A DNA stretch of 64,000 nt from Wolbachia endosymbiont of Aedes albopictus (GCF_024804185.1 NZ_CP101657.1:1-64000), one strand, 5' to 3'; shown: positions 36,242-56,147, counted from the stretch's first letter. The notes: generated by a model from the letters alone, not told the origin. Numbers and translations are program-made.

Positions 36242-38314
36242 ATGGAAATTGGGATATCTAAATACAGAAATATAGGAATAATGGCTCACATAGATGCTGG
36301 TAAGACTACCACAACAGAGCGTATTTTATTTTATACTGGCAAGCAAAATAGAATTGGTGAAGTGCACGATGGGGCAGCTTCTATGGATTGGATGGAGCAG
36401 GAAAAAGAGCGTGGTATTACAATCACATCTGCTGCAACAACATGTTTTTGGAATGATCATAGGGTCAATATAATAGACACTCCAGGTCACGTTGATTTTA
36501 CTATTGAAGTTGAGAGATCTTTAAGGGTTTTGGATGGTGCAGTTGCTGTATTTGATGGAGTTGCTGGAGTTGAACCTCAATCTGAAACAGTTTGGCGTCA
36601 AGCTGATAAATATAGCGTTCCTCGTATTTGCTTTGTTAATAAGATGGATAGAATAGGGGCAAATTTTTATCGATGTGTTGATATGATAAAGACGAAGCTT
36701 GGTGCAGCACCTTTAGTCATTCAGTTGCCAATAGGAAGTGAGAAAGATTTCAAAGGTATAATTGACCTTATTTCTATGAAAGCCATTATATGGCAAGAAG
36801 AAACGTTGGGCGCTAAATTTTCTTATGAAGATATTCCTTCTGATTTGCTTGACAAGGCTCAAGAATATCGAAATCTTTTATTAGATGCTGCAGCTGAGAT
36901 GGATGATGAAGCGATGAATACTTACTTTGAGTCTAACGATCTGCCAGTGGATTTACTGAAAAAATGCGTGAGAAATGGGACCATTAAAGGAAAATTTGTT
37001 CCTGTATTATGTGGATCAGCTTTTAAAAATAAAGGCGTACAACCACTTTTAGATGGTGTGGTTGATTTTTTACCTTCTCCTATTGATGTTGATGTAATTG
37101 TTGGAACTGATCCTAAAGATTCAGAAAAGAAAATTGAGATCAAACCTTCAGAAAAAGAGAAATTCGTTGCTCTTGCATTTAAAGTGATGACGGATAAGTT
37201 TGTAGGTAGCTTGACGTTTATTCGTATTTATTCTGGTAAGTTAAAATCTAAATCTGCTGTATTAAATGCAGGAAAAAATGAGACTGAAGGAATTGGCAGA
37301 ATGCTGCTTATGCATGCAAATAACAGAGAAGATATAAACGAAGCTAAAGTTGGTGATATAGTTGCCTTAGTTGGATTAAAGAGAACAATTACTGGCGACA
37401 CTTTATGTTCATCTGATTTTCCTATATTATTAGAGCGTATGGAATTTCCTGAGCCTGTTATTGAAATTGCCGTGGAACCTAAAACTACTTCAGATCAGGA
37501 AAAATTAGGTGTTGCTTTAAATAGATTGGTTGCAGAAGATCCTTCTTTAAGAGTGTCAGTAAATGCGGAGAGTGGACAGACTATATTGAAAGGCATGGGT
37601 GAGCTGCATCTTGAGATTATTGTTGATAGAATGAAGCGCGAGTTTAACGTTGAAGCTAACGTCGGTGCGCCTCAAGTTGCATATCGTGAAACTATCACTA
37701 AATCTGTTGAAATTGATTACATTCATAAAAAACAATCTGGTGGTGCTGGCCAATTTGCAAAAGTAAAGATTATATTTGAACCTCTTGAGCCTGGTTCTGG
37801 GTTTCAATTTGAAAGTAAAATTGTAGGTGGTGCAATTCCAAAAGAATATATTCCTGGTGTACAAAATGGTTTAGAGTTGATAAAAGAAGGAGGCATGATC
37901 TCTGGTTTTCCGGTTATTGATTTTAAGGCTACCCTTATTGATGGTGCTTTCCATGAAGTTGATTCTAGTCCTTTAGCTTTTGAACTTGCTGCTAAAGGTG
38001 CTTTTAAAGAGATGGCAAATAAAGCTGGTCCAAAAATGTTAGAACCTATAATGAAAGTTGAAATCATTACGCCTGAAGAGTATATGGGTGATATCATGGG
38101 CGATGTAAATAGCAGAAGGGGGCAAGTTTCAAGTATGGAAACGCATAATAGTAGCACTATAATTCTTGCTTTCGTACCTCTTGCAAATATGTTTGGTTAT
38201 ATAAATGTTTTGCGTTCTATATCTCAGGGAAGAGCTCAGTATAGTATGCATTTTTCTTATTATGAACAAGTACCACAATATGTGGTTGATGAGTTAAAGT
38301 TAAAGTATAATTAA
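36242..38314 (+). CDS. fusA: Translation elongation factor G
   Basis: EF-G is the GTPase that drives translocation. The 690-residue protein has the G1 motif [15 protein letters not shown], switch [17 protein letters not shown], the G4 motif VNKMDR, and domains II-V, with the domain IV tip near [16 protein letters not shown] and [12 protein letters not shown]-like [13 protein letters not shown]. Length and order are standard. Confidence 0.99.
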   Translation: MEIGISKYRNIGIMAHIDAGKTTTTERILFYTGKQNRIGEVHDGAASMDWMEQEKERGITITSAATTCFWNDHRVNIIDTPGHVDFTIEVERSLRVLDGAVAVFDGVAGVEPQSETVWRQADKYSVPRICFVNKMDRIGANFYRCVDMIKTKLGAAPLVIQLPIGSEKDFKGIIDLISMKAIIWQEETLGAKFSYEDIPSDLLDKAQEYRNLLLDAAAEMDDEAMNTYFESNDLPVDLLKKCVRNGTIKGKFVPVLCGSAFKNKGVQPLLDGVVDFLPSPIDVDVIVGTDPKDSEKKIEIKPSEKEKFVALAFKVMTDKFVGSLTFIRIYSGKLKSKSAVLNAGKNETEGIGRMLLMHANNREDINEAKVGDIVALVGLKRTITGDTLCSSDFPILLERMEFPEPVIEIAVEPKTTSDQEKLGVALNRLVAEDPSLRVSVNAESGQTILKGMGELHLEIIVDRMKREFNVEANVGAPQVAYRETITKSVEIDYIHKKQSGGAGQFAKVKIIFEPLEPGSGFQFESKIVGGAIPKEYIPGVQNGLELIKEGGMISGFPVIDFKATLIDGAFHEVDSSPLAFELAAKGAFKEMANKAGPKMLEPIMKVEIITPEEYMGDIMGDVNSRRGQVSSMETHNSSTIILAFVPLANMFGYINVLRSISQGRAQYSMHFSYYEQVPQYVVDELKLKYN

Positions 38315-38325
38315 GGGTAATAATT

Positions 38326-39498
38326 ATGACAGCAGTAGTGGAAGCATTTGGAAAGCCGCATGTAAATGTGGGAACAATAGGACATGTGGATCATGGGAAG
38401 ACGACGTTAACAGCGGCGATAACAAAGCATTATGGAAATTTTGTAGCGTACGATCAGATAGATAAGGCGCCAGAAGAAAGGAAAAGGGGGATAACGATAG
38501 CAACAGCGCATGTTGAGTATCAGACGGAAAAAAGGCATTATGCACACGTTGATTGTCCTGGACATGCTGACTATGTAAAGAACATGATAGTAGGTGCAGC
38601 ACAGATGGATGCGGCAATATTGGTAGTGTCGGGGGTTGATGGGCCAATGCCACAAACGAGAGAGCATATATTGCTAGCGAAGCAGGTAGGTGTTGGATAT
38701 ATCGTGGTGTATATAAATAAAGCTGATGTTGCTGATGCTGATATGATAGATTTGGTAGAGATGGAAGTGAGGGAATTGCTGAATAAATACGGATTTCCAG
38801 GGGATGAAGTGCCTGTGGTAGTGGGGTCTGCATTGAAAGCGCTGGAGGATGACAGCAGCGAATATGGAAAGAAATCAATAGATAAATTGATGGAAAAGTT
38901 AGATGAATATGTGGCAGTTCCACCAAGGCCTGTGGATTTACCATTTTTATTGCCAATCGAGGATGTATTTTCGATATCGGGGCGAGGAACGGTGGTAACA
39001 GGAAGGATAGAGAAGGGGGAGATAAAGACGGGAGAAGAGATAGAGATAATAGGTCTGAAAGCGACGCAAAAGACGATATGCACAGGTGTAGAAATGTTTA
39101 AGAAGTTGCTAGATAAGGGGAGTGCAGGACTCAATGTAGGAATATTGCTCAGAGGAACAAAAAGAGAAGAAGTGGAGAGAGGGCAAGTATTAGCAAAACC
39201 GGGGACGATAACGCCGCATAGAAAGTTTAGGGCGGAGGTTTATATATTAAAGAAAGAGGAAGGAGGAAGGCATACACCATTTTTTGCGAATTACCAGCCA
39301 CAGTTTTATTTAAGGACAACGGATGTAACTGGGAGCATAAAATTGCTAGAAGGGAAGGAGATGGTAATGCCAGGAGATAATGTGAGTGTAGAAGTAGAAT
39401 TGCAAGTACCGATAGCAATGGATAAGGGATTGCGTTTTGCGATAAGAGAAGGCGGTAGAACTGTTGGTTCTGGTGTTGTTTCTGAAATTTTGGAGTGA
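38326..39498 (+). CDS. tuf: Translation elongation factor Tu
   Basis: EF-Tu delivers aminoacyl-tRNA to the ribosome. The 390-residue protein has [31 protein letters not shown] ([12 protein letters not shown]) and the beta-barrel domains II and III ending [15 protein letters not shown]. Its DNA differs visibly from its neighbours: it is richer in GCG, AAG, GGG and AGG codons through most of the gene, then returns to neighbour-like usage in the last ~20 codons. This creates long spurious antisense frames. Wolbachia genomes often have two tuf copies kept alike by gene conversion; only one is in this window. Confidence 0.98.
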   Translation: MTAVVEAFGKPHVNVGTIGHVDHGKTTLTAAITKHYGNFVAYDQIDKAPEERKRGITIATAHVEYQTEKRHYAHVDCPGHADYVKNMIVGAAQMDAAILVVSGVDGPMPQTREHILLAKQVGVGYIVVYINKADVADADMIDLVEMEVRELLNKYGFPGDEVPVVVGSALKALEDDSSEYGKKSIDKLMEKLDEYVAVPPRPVDLPFLLPIEDVFSISGRGTVVTGRIEKGEIKTGEEIEIIGLKATQKTICTGVEMFKKLLDKGSAGLNVGILLRGTKREEVERGQVLAKPGTITPHRKFRAEVYILKKEEGGRHTPFFANYQPQFYLRTTDVTGSIKLLEGKEMVMPGDNVSVEVELQVPIAMDKGLRFAIREGGRTVGSGVVSEILE

Positions 39499-39511
39499 GA
39501 GTTTGAGTTAT

Positions 39512-39584
39512 AGGAGTGTAGCTCAATTGGTAGAGCGCTGGTCTCCAAAACCAGAGGTTGTAGGTTCAATTCCTATCGCTCCTG
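39512..39584 (+). tRNA. tRNA-Trp (anticodon CCA)
   Basis: This is a 73-base tRNA between tuf and secE. The acceptor arms AGGAGTG and CGCTCCT pair, with one T-G wobble. The anticodon stem CTGGT/ACCAG encloses CTCCAAA, giving anticodon CCA. The T-arm GTAGGTTCAATTCCTAT is normal and the discriminator base is G. CCA is not encoded. tuf-trnW-secE is the common bacterial order. Confidence 0.96.
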
Positions 39585-39603
39585 CATTAATGTTGTGGTG
39601 AAA

Positions 39604-39804
39604 ATGTTAAAAAGTTTGTGTGTTTTTTTCTATGATATAAAGCAAGAAATACGAAGGATTGCTTGGGTAAAGAAACAGGAGGTGTTGTCATCTCTATTTG
39701 TTGTGATGATTGTTATATTATGCTTTTCGATTTTCTTCTGTTTCGTGGATTTTATGTCTCTTTACGTAATTAAGGCTTTATTTGGAATTATTTATGGAAT
39801 GTGA
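39604..39804 (+). CDS. secE: Preprotein translocase subunit SecE
   Basis: SecE is the small clamp subunit of the SecYEG channel. The 66-residue protein starts at ATG 39604 (MLKSLCVFFYDIKQEIRRIAW), with the family motif E(I/L)xxVxWPxxxE represented by IRRIAWVKKQEVL, followed by one transmembrane helix (SLFVVMIVILCFSIFFCFV). The stop overlaps the nusG start region by 11 bp. Confidence 0.9.
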   Translation: MLKSLCVFFYDIKQEIRRIAWVKKQEVLSSLFVVMIVILCFSIFFCFVDFMSLYVIKALFGIIYGM

Positions 39805-40630
39805 ATATAAATGGTATATCATTAGAGTTGATTATGGATATGAGCAAAATATACGCGAATTGGTAAGTAATGCTGTTTATTTTAAGAAAGTGTTTATTCC
39901 TTATCAAACGGTATGTAATTCAAAGTCTGATATAAAAGAGTTATGTGAAGTGTATGTATATATGCATCTATGTGATGAAAGCAAAAATATTTTGAATCAA
40001 ACGCCTGGATTCTGCAGTGGTGAATCTGGTGATTTTGAGATGATTTCAGATGATGAGATAAGTTTAAAGTGTAAAGAATTTAATAGATATAAATGGTATA
40101 TCTTGAGAGTTGCTTCCAATTGTGAAGAGAAAGTGCGCCAACATATATTGGAAAATTCTATGAGATTGAGTGTTAATGGTTACTTTAAGGAAGTTTTTAT
40201 TCCATATGAAGAGCTAAGTGAAGTAGAGTTGAAATCTAAGAAAATTGCTACACGAAGGAAATGCTTTCCTGGTTATGTCTTTTTATACGTGAATTTATGC
40301 GATGAAGTATTGAATTTTATCAATAATATACCAAAATCTCTTAAGGTTTATGGGTTTTTGAAAAATGGTAATATTCCAAAGGTGATTTTGGACGATGAGA
40401 TTCACTCAATGTGTAATGCACTTTATAATGCTCAAGAGACAAAGAAGTTAGGTTATGGTTATGAAAAAGGTGAAAAAGTGAAAATTAATGATGGTCTTTT
40501 TCAAAATTTTACTGGTAAGGTAAATATGGTAAACGATGAGAAAAAAATTATTAATGTGGAAGTATCAATTTTAGGTAAGCCGACAATAATAGAGCTTGAT
40601 CTGGCTCAAGTAGAAAAAATAGAGGATTAA
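39794..40630 (+). CDS. nusG: Transcription elongation/antitermination factor NusG with duplicated NGN domain
   Basis: NusG binds the RNA polymerase clamp and couples transcription to translation or Rho. The start is ATG 39794 (MECEYKWYIIRV), giving 278 residues, about 100 more than usual. Residues 100-205 (KWYILRV...KEVFIPYEEL...RRKCFPGYVFLYVNLCDE) form the normal NGN domain, and the C-terminal KOW domain follows from about 220 (KGEKVKINDGLFQNFTGKV). Residues 6-94 are a second, degenerate NGN copy: KWYIIRV, KKVFIPYQTV, VYVYMHLCDE and DDEI align with the second copy, but the FPGY motif is lost. The gene sits in the normal secE-nusG-rplK context. Confidence 0.93.
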   Translation: MECEYKWYIIRVDYGYEQNIRELVSNAVYFKKVFIPYQTVCNSKSDIKELCEVYVYMHLCDESKNILNQTPGFCSGESGDFEMISDDEISLKCKEFNRYKWYILRVASNCEEKVRQHILENSMRLSVNGYFKEVFIPYEELSEVELKSKKIATRRKCFPGYVFLYVNLCDEVLNFINNIPKSLKVYGFLKNGNIPKVILDDEIHSMCNALYNAQETKKLGYGYEKGEKVKINDGLFQNFTGKVNMVNDEKKIINVEVSILGKPTIIELDLAQVEKIED

Positions 40631-40632
40631 TT

Positions 40633-41073
40633 ATGAGTGTTATAGTTGCTAAGATTAACTTACTTATGGAAGCTGGGAAAGCAATTCCAGGACCGAAAAT
40701 TGCTTCAGTACTTGGTCCACGTGGTATACCTGTTCCTAAGTTTTGTGAAGCTTTTAATAAAGTTACTAGCGCTGCTAACGCTAATTATAAAGTAGGCGAT
40801 TTAGTAACAGTGCGAATTTCCATAAAGGATGATCGCTCTCATGATTTTACTGTCAGCGGTCCACCTGTGGCTTATTTACTTAAGCAGGAGGCTAAATTAA
40901 GTAAAAGTTCTGGTAATCCTGGTAAAGAATTAGTGGCTAAATTACCTATGTCTGCTATAATTAAAGTGGCAAGGTGCAAGATGGTTGATATGAAAATGGA
41001 TAATGAAGATTCAGCAGTGAAAATGGTTGTAGGCACTGCAAAATCTATGGGTATAGAAGTTGTGGAAGGTTAG
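40633..41073 (+). CDS. rplK: 50S ribosomal protein L11
   Basis: L11 forms the GTPase-associated centre with 23S rRNA. The 146-residue protein has the hallmark GPKIASVLGPRGIPVPKFCEAFN stretch in parts (PGPKIASVLGPRG), the PPVAYLLKQEAKL region and the terminal VVGTAKSMGIEV. It starts 2 bp after nusG. Confidence 0.98.
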   Translation: MSVIVAKINLLMEAGKAIPGPKIASVLGPRGIPVPKFCEAFNKVTSAANANYKVGDLVTVRISIKDDRSHDFTVSGPPVAYLLKQEAKLSKSSGNPGKELVAKLPMSAIIKVARCKMVDMKMDNEDSAVKMVVGTAKSMGIEVVEG

Positions 41074-41077
41074 ATAA

Positions 41078-41731
41078 ATGAATACATATAATGATAATCC
41101 TAAGCAGTGTTTGAAGAAGATTATTGAGTCTGCTTCAGCAAAATTTAATGAATCAGTTGATATTGCAGTCAATTTAGGCGTAGATTCACGTAAATCTGAA
41201 GAGCAGGTGCGTGGTACAGTAGTTTTGCCTAAAGGTATCGGGAAGAATATTAAAGTAGCTGTTTTCGCTCAAGATAAACATTTATTAGAAGCTGAAAAAG
41301 CTGGTGCTGATATTGTAGGAGGAGAGGATTTAGTTGAAGAAATAAAAAAAGGTAGAAAATTAGATGTTGATTGGTGCATTACTACTCCTGGTTTTATGGC
41401 AAAAATCACTCCTATTGCAAAAGTATTGGGTGCTAAAGGGCTGATGCCTAACCCTAAATTTGGTACTGTGACTTCTAACATTGCAGAAGCTATTAAAACC
41501 ATTAAGTCTGGTCAGATAAAATTTAGAACAGATAAAAATGGTGTTATTCATGGTAAATTAGGAAATATTAAATTTGATATTGATGACTTGCTAGAAAATT
41601 TAAAAGCCTTTCTTAAAGTAATTAAAGATAATAAACCTATTTCTGCGAAAGGAATTTACTTTAAGGGTGTTTTTTTAAATTCAACTATGGGTGAAGCTTA
41701 TAAGATAAGTAAAGTGGAAGATATAATTTAA
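41078..41731 (+). CDS. rplA: 50S ribosomal protein L1
   Basis: L1 forms the mobile stalk near the E site and can repress its own operon. The 217-residue protein shows the family blocks [21 protein letters not shown] in part, [25 protein letters not shown] and the conserved GTVT. It follows rplK by 4 bp. Confidence 0.98.
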   Translation: MNTYNDNPKQCLKKIIESASAKFNESVDIAVNLGVDSRKSEEQVRGTVVLPKGIGKNIKVAVFAQDKHLLEAEKAGADIVGGEDLVEEIKKGRKLDVDWCITTPGFMAKITPIAKVLGAKGLMPNPKFGTVTSNIAEAIKTIKSGQIKFRTDKNGVIHGKLGNIKFDIDDLLENLKAFLKVIKDNKPISAKGIYFKGVFLNSTMGEAYKISKVEDII

Positions 41732-41743
41732 GGGAGTGATACC

Positions 41744-42690
<947 letters not shown>

Positions 42691-42730
42691 TATTTAATGT
42701 ATTAATTTTATATTTATATAGCTCTTTTAA

Positions 42731-51268
<8,538 letters not shown>

Positions 51269-51274
51269 GTACAG

Positions 51275-52237
51275 TTAGTGTGTCTCTTGACCAAAAAAGC
51301 CAATAATATTTTCTTTCACTTCTGTGCTATCTATCATGTTATTTACTCTCATGCGAAATTCAGATGAGCTTTGAAGCCCGCTACTGTACCAACCTATGTG
51401 TTTGCGGGCTATCTTTATTCCTGTGTCATTTCCATAGTACTCAAGAATATTGTCGTAATGCTCAAGTATGATGCTTAATCTCTCTGAAGCTGTTGGCTCA
51501 GAAGTTTCGCTTCCATTCAGAAAATTCATTGCTTGATTAATCAGCCAAGGTTTACCGTAGGCACCACGACCTATCATCACTCCGTCTGCTCCGGATTCTT
51601 TAAGAGCACTTTGAATATCACTTAAGTTTTTAATATCGCCATTTACTATAACTGGAATTTTCACTTGTTCTTTAACATTTCTAATGAATTTCCAATCTGC
51701 TTGACCGTTATAGAGCTGTGCTCTTGTCCTTCCATGCACAGTAATCATTTTTGCTCCTAAATCCTCGGCAATTTTCGCAAGTCTCGGTGCATTGCGATTT
51801 TCATTGTTCCATCCAGTGCGCATTTTCACCGTAACTGGCACATTCACTGCTTTGACTACGGCCTCAATTATCTCAGCGGCTTTTTTCTCATCGCGCATTA
51901 GCGCTGATCCTGCGTAACCGTTTACAACTTTTTTAACAGGACAACCGAAATTTATATCTATTATTTTTGCACCCATATCCTCATTTAGTTTTGCAGCCTC
52001 TGCCATTACATCCGGCTCGCATCCAGCAAGCTGAACGGCAGTTAGCTCATCAACTTTTGCTTTTTGTAGACTCTGGCAAGTTTGCATGATCATGGCTCTG
52101 CTTGCAATCATCTCTGAAACCAACAAACTTGCACCTAGCTTCTTTACAATACTTCTAAATGGATAATCAGTTACCCCTGACATTGGAGCTAAAATAACTG
52201 AAGAATCAATCGTCAAACTTGCTATTTGCAGGGGCAT
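51275..52237 (-). CDS. dus: tRNA-dihydrouridine synthase (DusB/NifR3 type)
   Basis: This FMN enzyme reduces uridines in tRNA D-loops. The 320-residue protein begins with a TIM barrel (VILAPMSGVTDYPFRSI), the catalytic cysteine in INFGCPVKKVVNGYAGSAL, TVKMRTGWN, the histidine in TVHGRTRAQLY, and VMIGRGAYGKPW for FMN phosphate. It is convergent with rpoBC (6 bp apart), and its 5' end overlaps the Ulp1-like gene by 16 bp on the same strand. Confidence 0.94.
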   Translation of the reverse strand: MPLQIASLTIDSSVILAPMSGVTDYPFRSIVKKLGASLLVSEMIASRAMIMQTCQSLQKAKVDELTAVQLAGCEPDVMAEAAKLNEDMGAKIIDINFGCPVKKVVNGYAGSALMRDEKKAAEIIEAVVKAVNVPVTVKMRTGWNNENRNAPRLAKIAEDLGAKMITVHGRTRAQLYNGQADWKFIRNVKEQVKIPVIVNGDIKNLSDIQSALKESGADGVMIGRGAYGKPWLINQAMNFLNGSETSEPTASERLSIILEHYDNILEYYGNDTGIKIARKHIGWYSSGLQSSSEFRMRVNNMIDSTEVKENIIGFFGQETH

Positions 52238-53421
52238 GAGGTTAATGATAATTCTTCATTGTGAACTACATGCTGCACCTCTGAGGTAGAAGATGTCTTC
52301 GTCCTTGGCGGAAGCTCATATAAAAACCCACTCTCTAGATCTTTCTTCCATTCCTGATCATTCATAAGTGCTTCTGCAAACTCTCTTCTTTTCTCATTCA
52401 AATCAAATTTGTATTCCGATAACTCTTTGTCAATTTTATCAAGTGATTTACCTTCGTTGAACATTTGTGTGATTTTACAAGCATTTTCTAACGCGAATAT
52501 TCCACAATTACAGCCGTCGTTTTGCTGTTTAGTTTTAGAGCTTTTTATGTTATCGCTTCTTATTTTCAAAATTGCTTCCAGTGCACTTACCATATTGTCG
52601 ATATTTATTGAGACGTTAACTAATTCATTTTTCCTGTCTCGACATGTTTGTGCTGTCTCTTGGACATCTTTACTCATTTCTTTTTTTCCTTGCATATTTA
52701 ACTCACCAGCTTGGTCAGTAAGAGGTACAACCAATTTGTCTTTAATTTCATTTGCAAGTTCTATTTTCTTACGTTGACTACCAGGACTTGGTAAATCAGC
52801 ACTAAAAGAATCACAATAGTAAGCTCTAAATTGTTTATTATCTAAGTTGTATGCAACAACCAGCGTTACCCAATGATTACCACCTAAGTTAACAACTGAA
52901 GTAAATGTTTTGTTCAAACTTTCCAGTTCTGCTTTATTTTTATATTCTCTTAATCTTTCATTCAAAGATTCAAGGTTACCAGGTATACAGAAGAATACAA
53001 CACTGCCTGTAGAATCTTCTGAATACCCATATTTGATTCTTGCAATGTGGGCAATATCATGTTGCTGTAGCCAGTAAGCATAATTTCCTCTATTTGTCTG
53101 ATGTGCAAGAGTTTGCAGATCTTCACAAAACCTCCCTGGAGCTTCTTTTTCACTAAAGTAACCTCTGACTGAGTAAAACAAAGGCTCAACAGCTACCTTA
53201 TATACGACTGCAAGAACTATTCCGATCGCAATCCAAATCATAGGACGAGAAATTAGCATAGCAAGTGGCAAGGTCAGTAGAGGTGATCCTATTACCGTTC
53301 CTAAACAGCCAGCAGCGAATGTGGCTGCTAGGCATACGCAAGCAGCGTAGATAACAAATTTTCCACCAGCAAAGTAAGTGCTCTTTTTAAATTGATTATA
53401 TTTTTCTGTGATGCCCAACAT
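52222..53421 (-). CDS. Membrane-anchored Ulp1/C48-like cysteine protease
   Basis: The start is taken at ATG 53421 (MLGITEKYNQF), 399 residues. Two hydrophobic segments near the N-terminus (VIYAACVCLAATFAAGCLG; MIWIAIGIVLAVVYKVAV) suggest membrane anchoring. The C-terminal part has the Ulp1/SENP catalytic set: His183 in GGNHWVTLVV, Asp204 in YYCDSF, Gln300 and Cys306 in QNDGCNCGIF, with the canonical six-residue Gln-Cys spacing. Between Asp204 and Gln300 lies an unusually long helical insertion of about 95 residues. Ulp1-type domains act on ubiquitin or SUMO, which bacteria lack, so a host target is likely; CidB of Wolbachia carries a related domain. The short tail after the Cys ends LTSCPCK. 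Confidence 0.8.
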   Translation of the reverse strand: MLGITEKYNQFKKSTYFAGGKFVIYAACVCLAATFAAGCLGTVIGSPLLTLPLAMLISRPMIWIAIGIVLAVVYKVAVEPLFYSVRGYFSEKEAPGRFCEDLQTLAHQTNRGNYAYWLQQHDIAHIARIKYGYSEDSTGSVVFFCIPGNLESLNERLREYKNKAELESLNKTFTSVVNLGGNHWVTLVVAYNLDNKQFRAYYCDSFSADLPSPGSQRKKIELANEIKDKLVVPLTDQAGELNMQGKKEMSKDVQETAQTCRDRKNELVNVSINIDNMVSALEAILKIRSDNIKSSKTKQQNDGCNCGIFALENACKITQMFNEGKSLDKIDKELSEYKFDLNEKRREFAEALMNDQEWKKDLESGFLYELPPRTKTSSTSEVQHVVHNEELSLTSCPCK

Positions 53422-53563
53422 ACTATACCTTATGAACACTAAGTTAATTAATTTTAACAAATTCTAGCAATAAAATCAAACATAATAATTTTAGTAATAT
53501 GAGAAAATATTGAATATTAAGAGCTTTTGAAGTACAGTAATAATGTTAGTAATAGCACAATAT

Positions 53564-54841
53564 ATGCACGATATAGAATATATACGCAAAAACCCTGAAG
53601 GATTTGAAAAGGTAATGAAAAGCAGGGGGATAAGAGAGTTTTCTGCAAAAGAGGTATTAGAAATTGATCACGAGAAAAGGTCATTAACCACTAAATTGCA
53701 AGATTTAAATAGGCAGCGCAATGAAATCACAGAGGAAATAAAGAAGCTTAAAATGAGCAAGAGCCCTTGTGAAGAGCAAATAGAGTTGTCAAAAGACATC
53801 ACGAATGAGATAGAGGCAATTAGCTTAAAGGAACAAGCAGAAAAGGATAAGTTAGTGAATGTTTTATCTAACTTGCCGAATATTCCTGCGCAAGATGTGC
53901 CAATAGGCGCAGATAAGAACTCTAATTTAGAGGCGAGAAGATATGGAGGAAAAAGACAGTTTGATTTTGTACCAGAATCTCATTATGAACTCGGAGAAAA
54001 ATTAGGTTTAATGGACTTCGAACAAGCGGCGAAAATTTCCGGATCAAGATTTGCGATATTAAGAGGGCAGTTAGCTAGGCTTGGCCGAGTATTAATAAAT
54101 TTTATGCTTGAAATGCATGTTAATGAATTTGGCTATACTGAGGTGTACCACCCAGCTTTGGTGAAAAACGAGGCTATGTATAATGTTGGTCAGCTACCGA
54201 AATTTTCTGACGATTCGTATTTAACTACCGACGAATTGAGGTTGATTCCCACAAGTGAAGTGTTTTTAACAAATTTGGTTGCTGATAAAATAGTAGAGGA
54301 AAAAGAACTGCCTATTCGTTTTACTGCGTATTCAGAGTGTTTTCGTAAAGAAGCAGGCAGCGCAGGGCGAGACACGAGAGGCATGATAAGGCAACACCAA
54401 TTTGGTAAAGTGGAATTGGTGAGTATTACAACTGAAGACCTATCAAATGATGAACTTGAGCGCATGACGAGTGTTGTTGAAGAGATATTAAAAAAACTAG
54501 AATTACCGTATAGAGTAATGCTACTGTGTAGTGGTGATATGGGTTTTGCTGCACAAAGGACTTATGACATAGAGGTATGGTTACCTGAGCAAAATAAATA
54601 TAGAGAAATATCAAGCTGCTCAAATTGTGGTGCATTTCAAGCAAGAAGGATGAACGCTAAATACTCTTCAGAAACTGATAAAAAGATAAAAAAATATGTT
54701 CACACTTTAAACGGCTCAGCTTTAGCTATAGGAAGAACGATTGTTGCCATAATGGAGAATTATCAAAATTCTGACGGGTCGATTGCAATACCAAACGTGT
54801 TGCAAAAATACATGAGTAATGATACTGTTATAAGCAAATAA
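53564..54841 (+). CDS. serS: Seryl-tRNA synthetase
   Basis: This class II synthetase charges tRNA-Ser. I prefer ATG 53564 ([20 protein letters not shown]) over 53543, as it matches the family N-terminus, giving 425 residues. The long N-terminal coiled coil binds tRNA ([20 protein letters not shown]). Motif 2 is [21 protein letters not shown] and motif 3 is [20 protein letters not shown]. It is intact and stands 34 bp ahead of purD. Confidence 0.96.
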   Translation: MHDIEYIRKNPEGFEKVMKSRGIREFSAKEVLEIDHEKRSLTTKLQDLNRQRNEITEEIKKLKMSKSPCEEQIELSKDITNEIEAISLKEQAEKDKLVNVLSNLPNIPAQDVPIGADKNSNLEARRYGGKRQFDFVPESHYELGEKLGLMDFEQAAKISGSRFAILRGQLARLGRVLINFMLEMHVNEFGYTEVYHPALVKNEAMYNVGQLPKFSDDSYLTTDELRLIPTSEVFLTNLVADKIVEEKELPIRFTAYSECFRKEAGSAGRDTRGMIRQHQFGKVELVSITTEDLSNDELERMTSVVEEILKKLELPYRVMLLCSGDMGFAAQRTYDIEVWLPEQNKYREISSCSNCGAFQARRMNAKYSSETDKKIKKYVHTLNGSALAIGRTIVAIMENYQNSDGSIAIPNVLQKYMSNDTVISK

Positions 54842-54875
54842 TAATTTTGACATGTAGAAAAGCGAGGAAATAAAG

Positions 54876-56147
54876 ATGAAGCTTCTGGTTATAGGTTCTG
54901 GTGGACGTGAGCACGCTCTACTTTGGGCTCTAAAAAAATCTCCTATCTTGACTGAGTTATATGTAACTCCTGGTCGCCAAGCTATGAAAGATCTTGGGAC
55001 TCTTGTGGATATAAATATTCAAAATTCAGTGGATGTCACACAATTTTGCAAGAGAAAAAATATAGAGTTGGTTGTTATTGGTCCAGAACAACCAATAATT
55101 GATGGGCTTGCTGATGATTTAGTTGCAGAGGGAATAAATGTTTTTGCTCCGAGTCAAGCAACTGCAAAACTTGAGGGATCAAAGTCTTTCACCAAAGGAC
55201 TATGCAAGCGATATGGCATACCAACTGCCAAGTACGAGTGTTTTGTTGATGAAGGATTAGCTAAAGATTTTGTACGTAGCAATAAAATAAAGTTTCCACT
55301 TGTAATGAAAGCAAATGGAATTGCAGCAGGGAAAGGCGTGATGATATGTTACACAGAAAACGAAGCTTTTTCAGCAATAGATTCAATGCTAGTGGAGAAA
55401 GAATTTGGTGAATCAGGTGAAGAAATAATCATAGAAGAATTTTTAATTGGAGAAGAAGTAAGCTTTTTTGCTCTTGTTGATGGGTTGAAAGTAGTAACTC
55501 TTGGGTGCGCAAAAGATTATAAGAGAGTGAATGAAAATGATGAAGGCCAAAATACTGGGGGTATGGGATCGTACTCATCACCTTCAATTATAAGTAAGGA
55601 CATGGAGCAAAAAATCATCCAAAAAATGATATACCCTACAGCTCAAGCATTGGTTAACATGGGTACGCCTTATAAGGGAGTACTCTTTGCTGGTTTAATG
55701 ATTTGCAGAGATGGCCCAAAACTTCTCGAGTATAACGTTAGATTCGGCGATCCAGAAACGCAATCTATATTACCTAGATTTGATTCAAATTGCGATTTAT
55801 TAAAATTGATGTTGTCAGTTGCAGAAGGAAAGTTAAATGTCAAAATGGTGGAACTTAACAACAAATCTACAGTTTGTGTAGTTGTTGCAAGTAAAGGCTA
55901 TCCTGGTGATTATCAAAAGGGAGAAGTAATTAAGGGATTAGATAAAATTGAAGGCATTCCTGGTATATTGGTATTTCACGCTGGTACTAAATTAGATGAG
56001 AGTGGTAATTGGATTTCAGATGGCGGAAGAGTGCTAAATATAGTAGCAGAAGGGAGCACTATAGAGGAAGCCAAAAGTAAGGTGTACTCAGCATTAAATT
56101 TTTTAGAATGGCCAGGGAGCTTCTTCAGATACGATATTGGTAGTTAA
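54876..56147 (+). CDS. purD: Phosphoribosylamine-glycine ligase
   Basis: PurD is the ATP-grasp enzyme for the second step of purine synthesis. The 423-residue protein has the N-terminal LVIGSGGREHALLWAL, VVIGPEQPIIDGLAD, the ATP-grasp lysine region FPLVMKANGIAAGKGV, and the catalytic block YNVRFGDPETQSILPR. It has a GAGGAAATAAAG ribosome-binding region. Wolbachia keeps purine synthesis, so the intact gene is expected. Confidence 0.96.
   Translation: MKLLVIGSGGREHALLWALKKSPILTELYVTPGRQAMKDLGTLVDINIQNSVDVTQFCKRKNIELVVIGPEQPIIDGLADDLVAEGINVFAPSQATAKLEGSKSFTKGLCKRYGIPTAKYECFVDEGLAKDFVRSNKIKFPLVMKANGIAAGKGVMICYTENEAFSAIDSMLVEKEFGESGEEIIIEEFLIGEEVSFFALVDGLKVVTLGCAKDYKRVNENDEGQNTGGMGSYSSPSIISKDMEQKIIQKMIYPTAQALVNMGTPYKGVLFAGLMICRDGPKLLEYNVRFGDPETQSILPRFDSNCDLLKLMLSVAEGKLNVKMVELNNKSTVCVVVASKGYPGDYQKGEVIKGLDKIEGIPGILVFHAGTKLDESGNWISDGGRVLNIVAEGSTIEEAKSKVYSALNFLEWPGSFFRYDIGS

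Noticed and set aside
38324-38956. Long antisense open frame inside tuf
   Set aside because: It is a shadow created by the unusual codon use of tuf; no start context or recognisable protein content. Similar antisense frames at 38571-39134 and 39227-39569 are rejected for the same reason.
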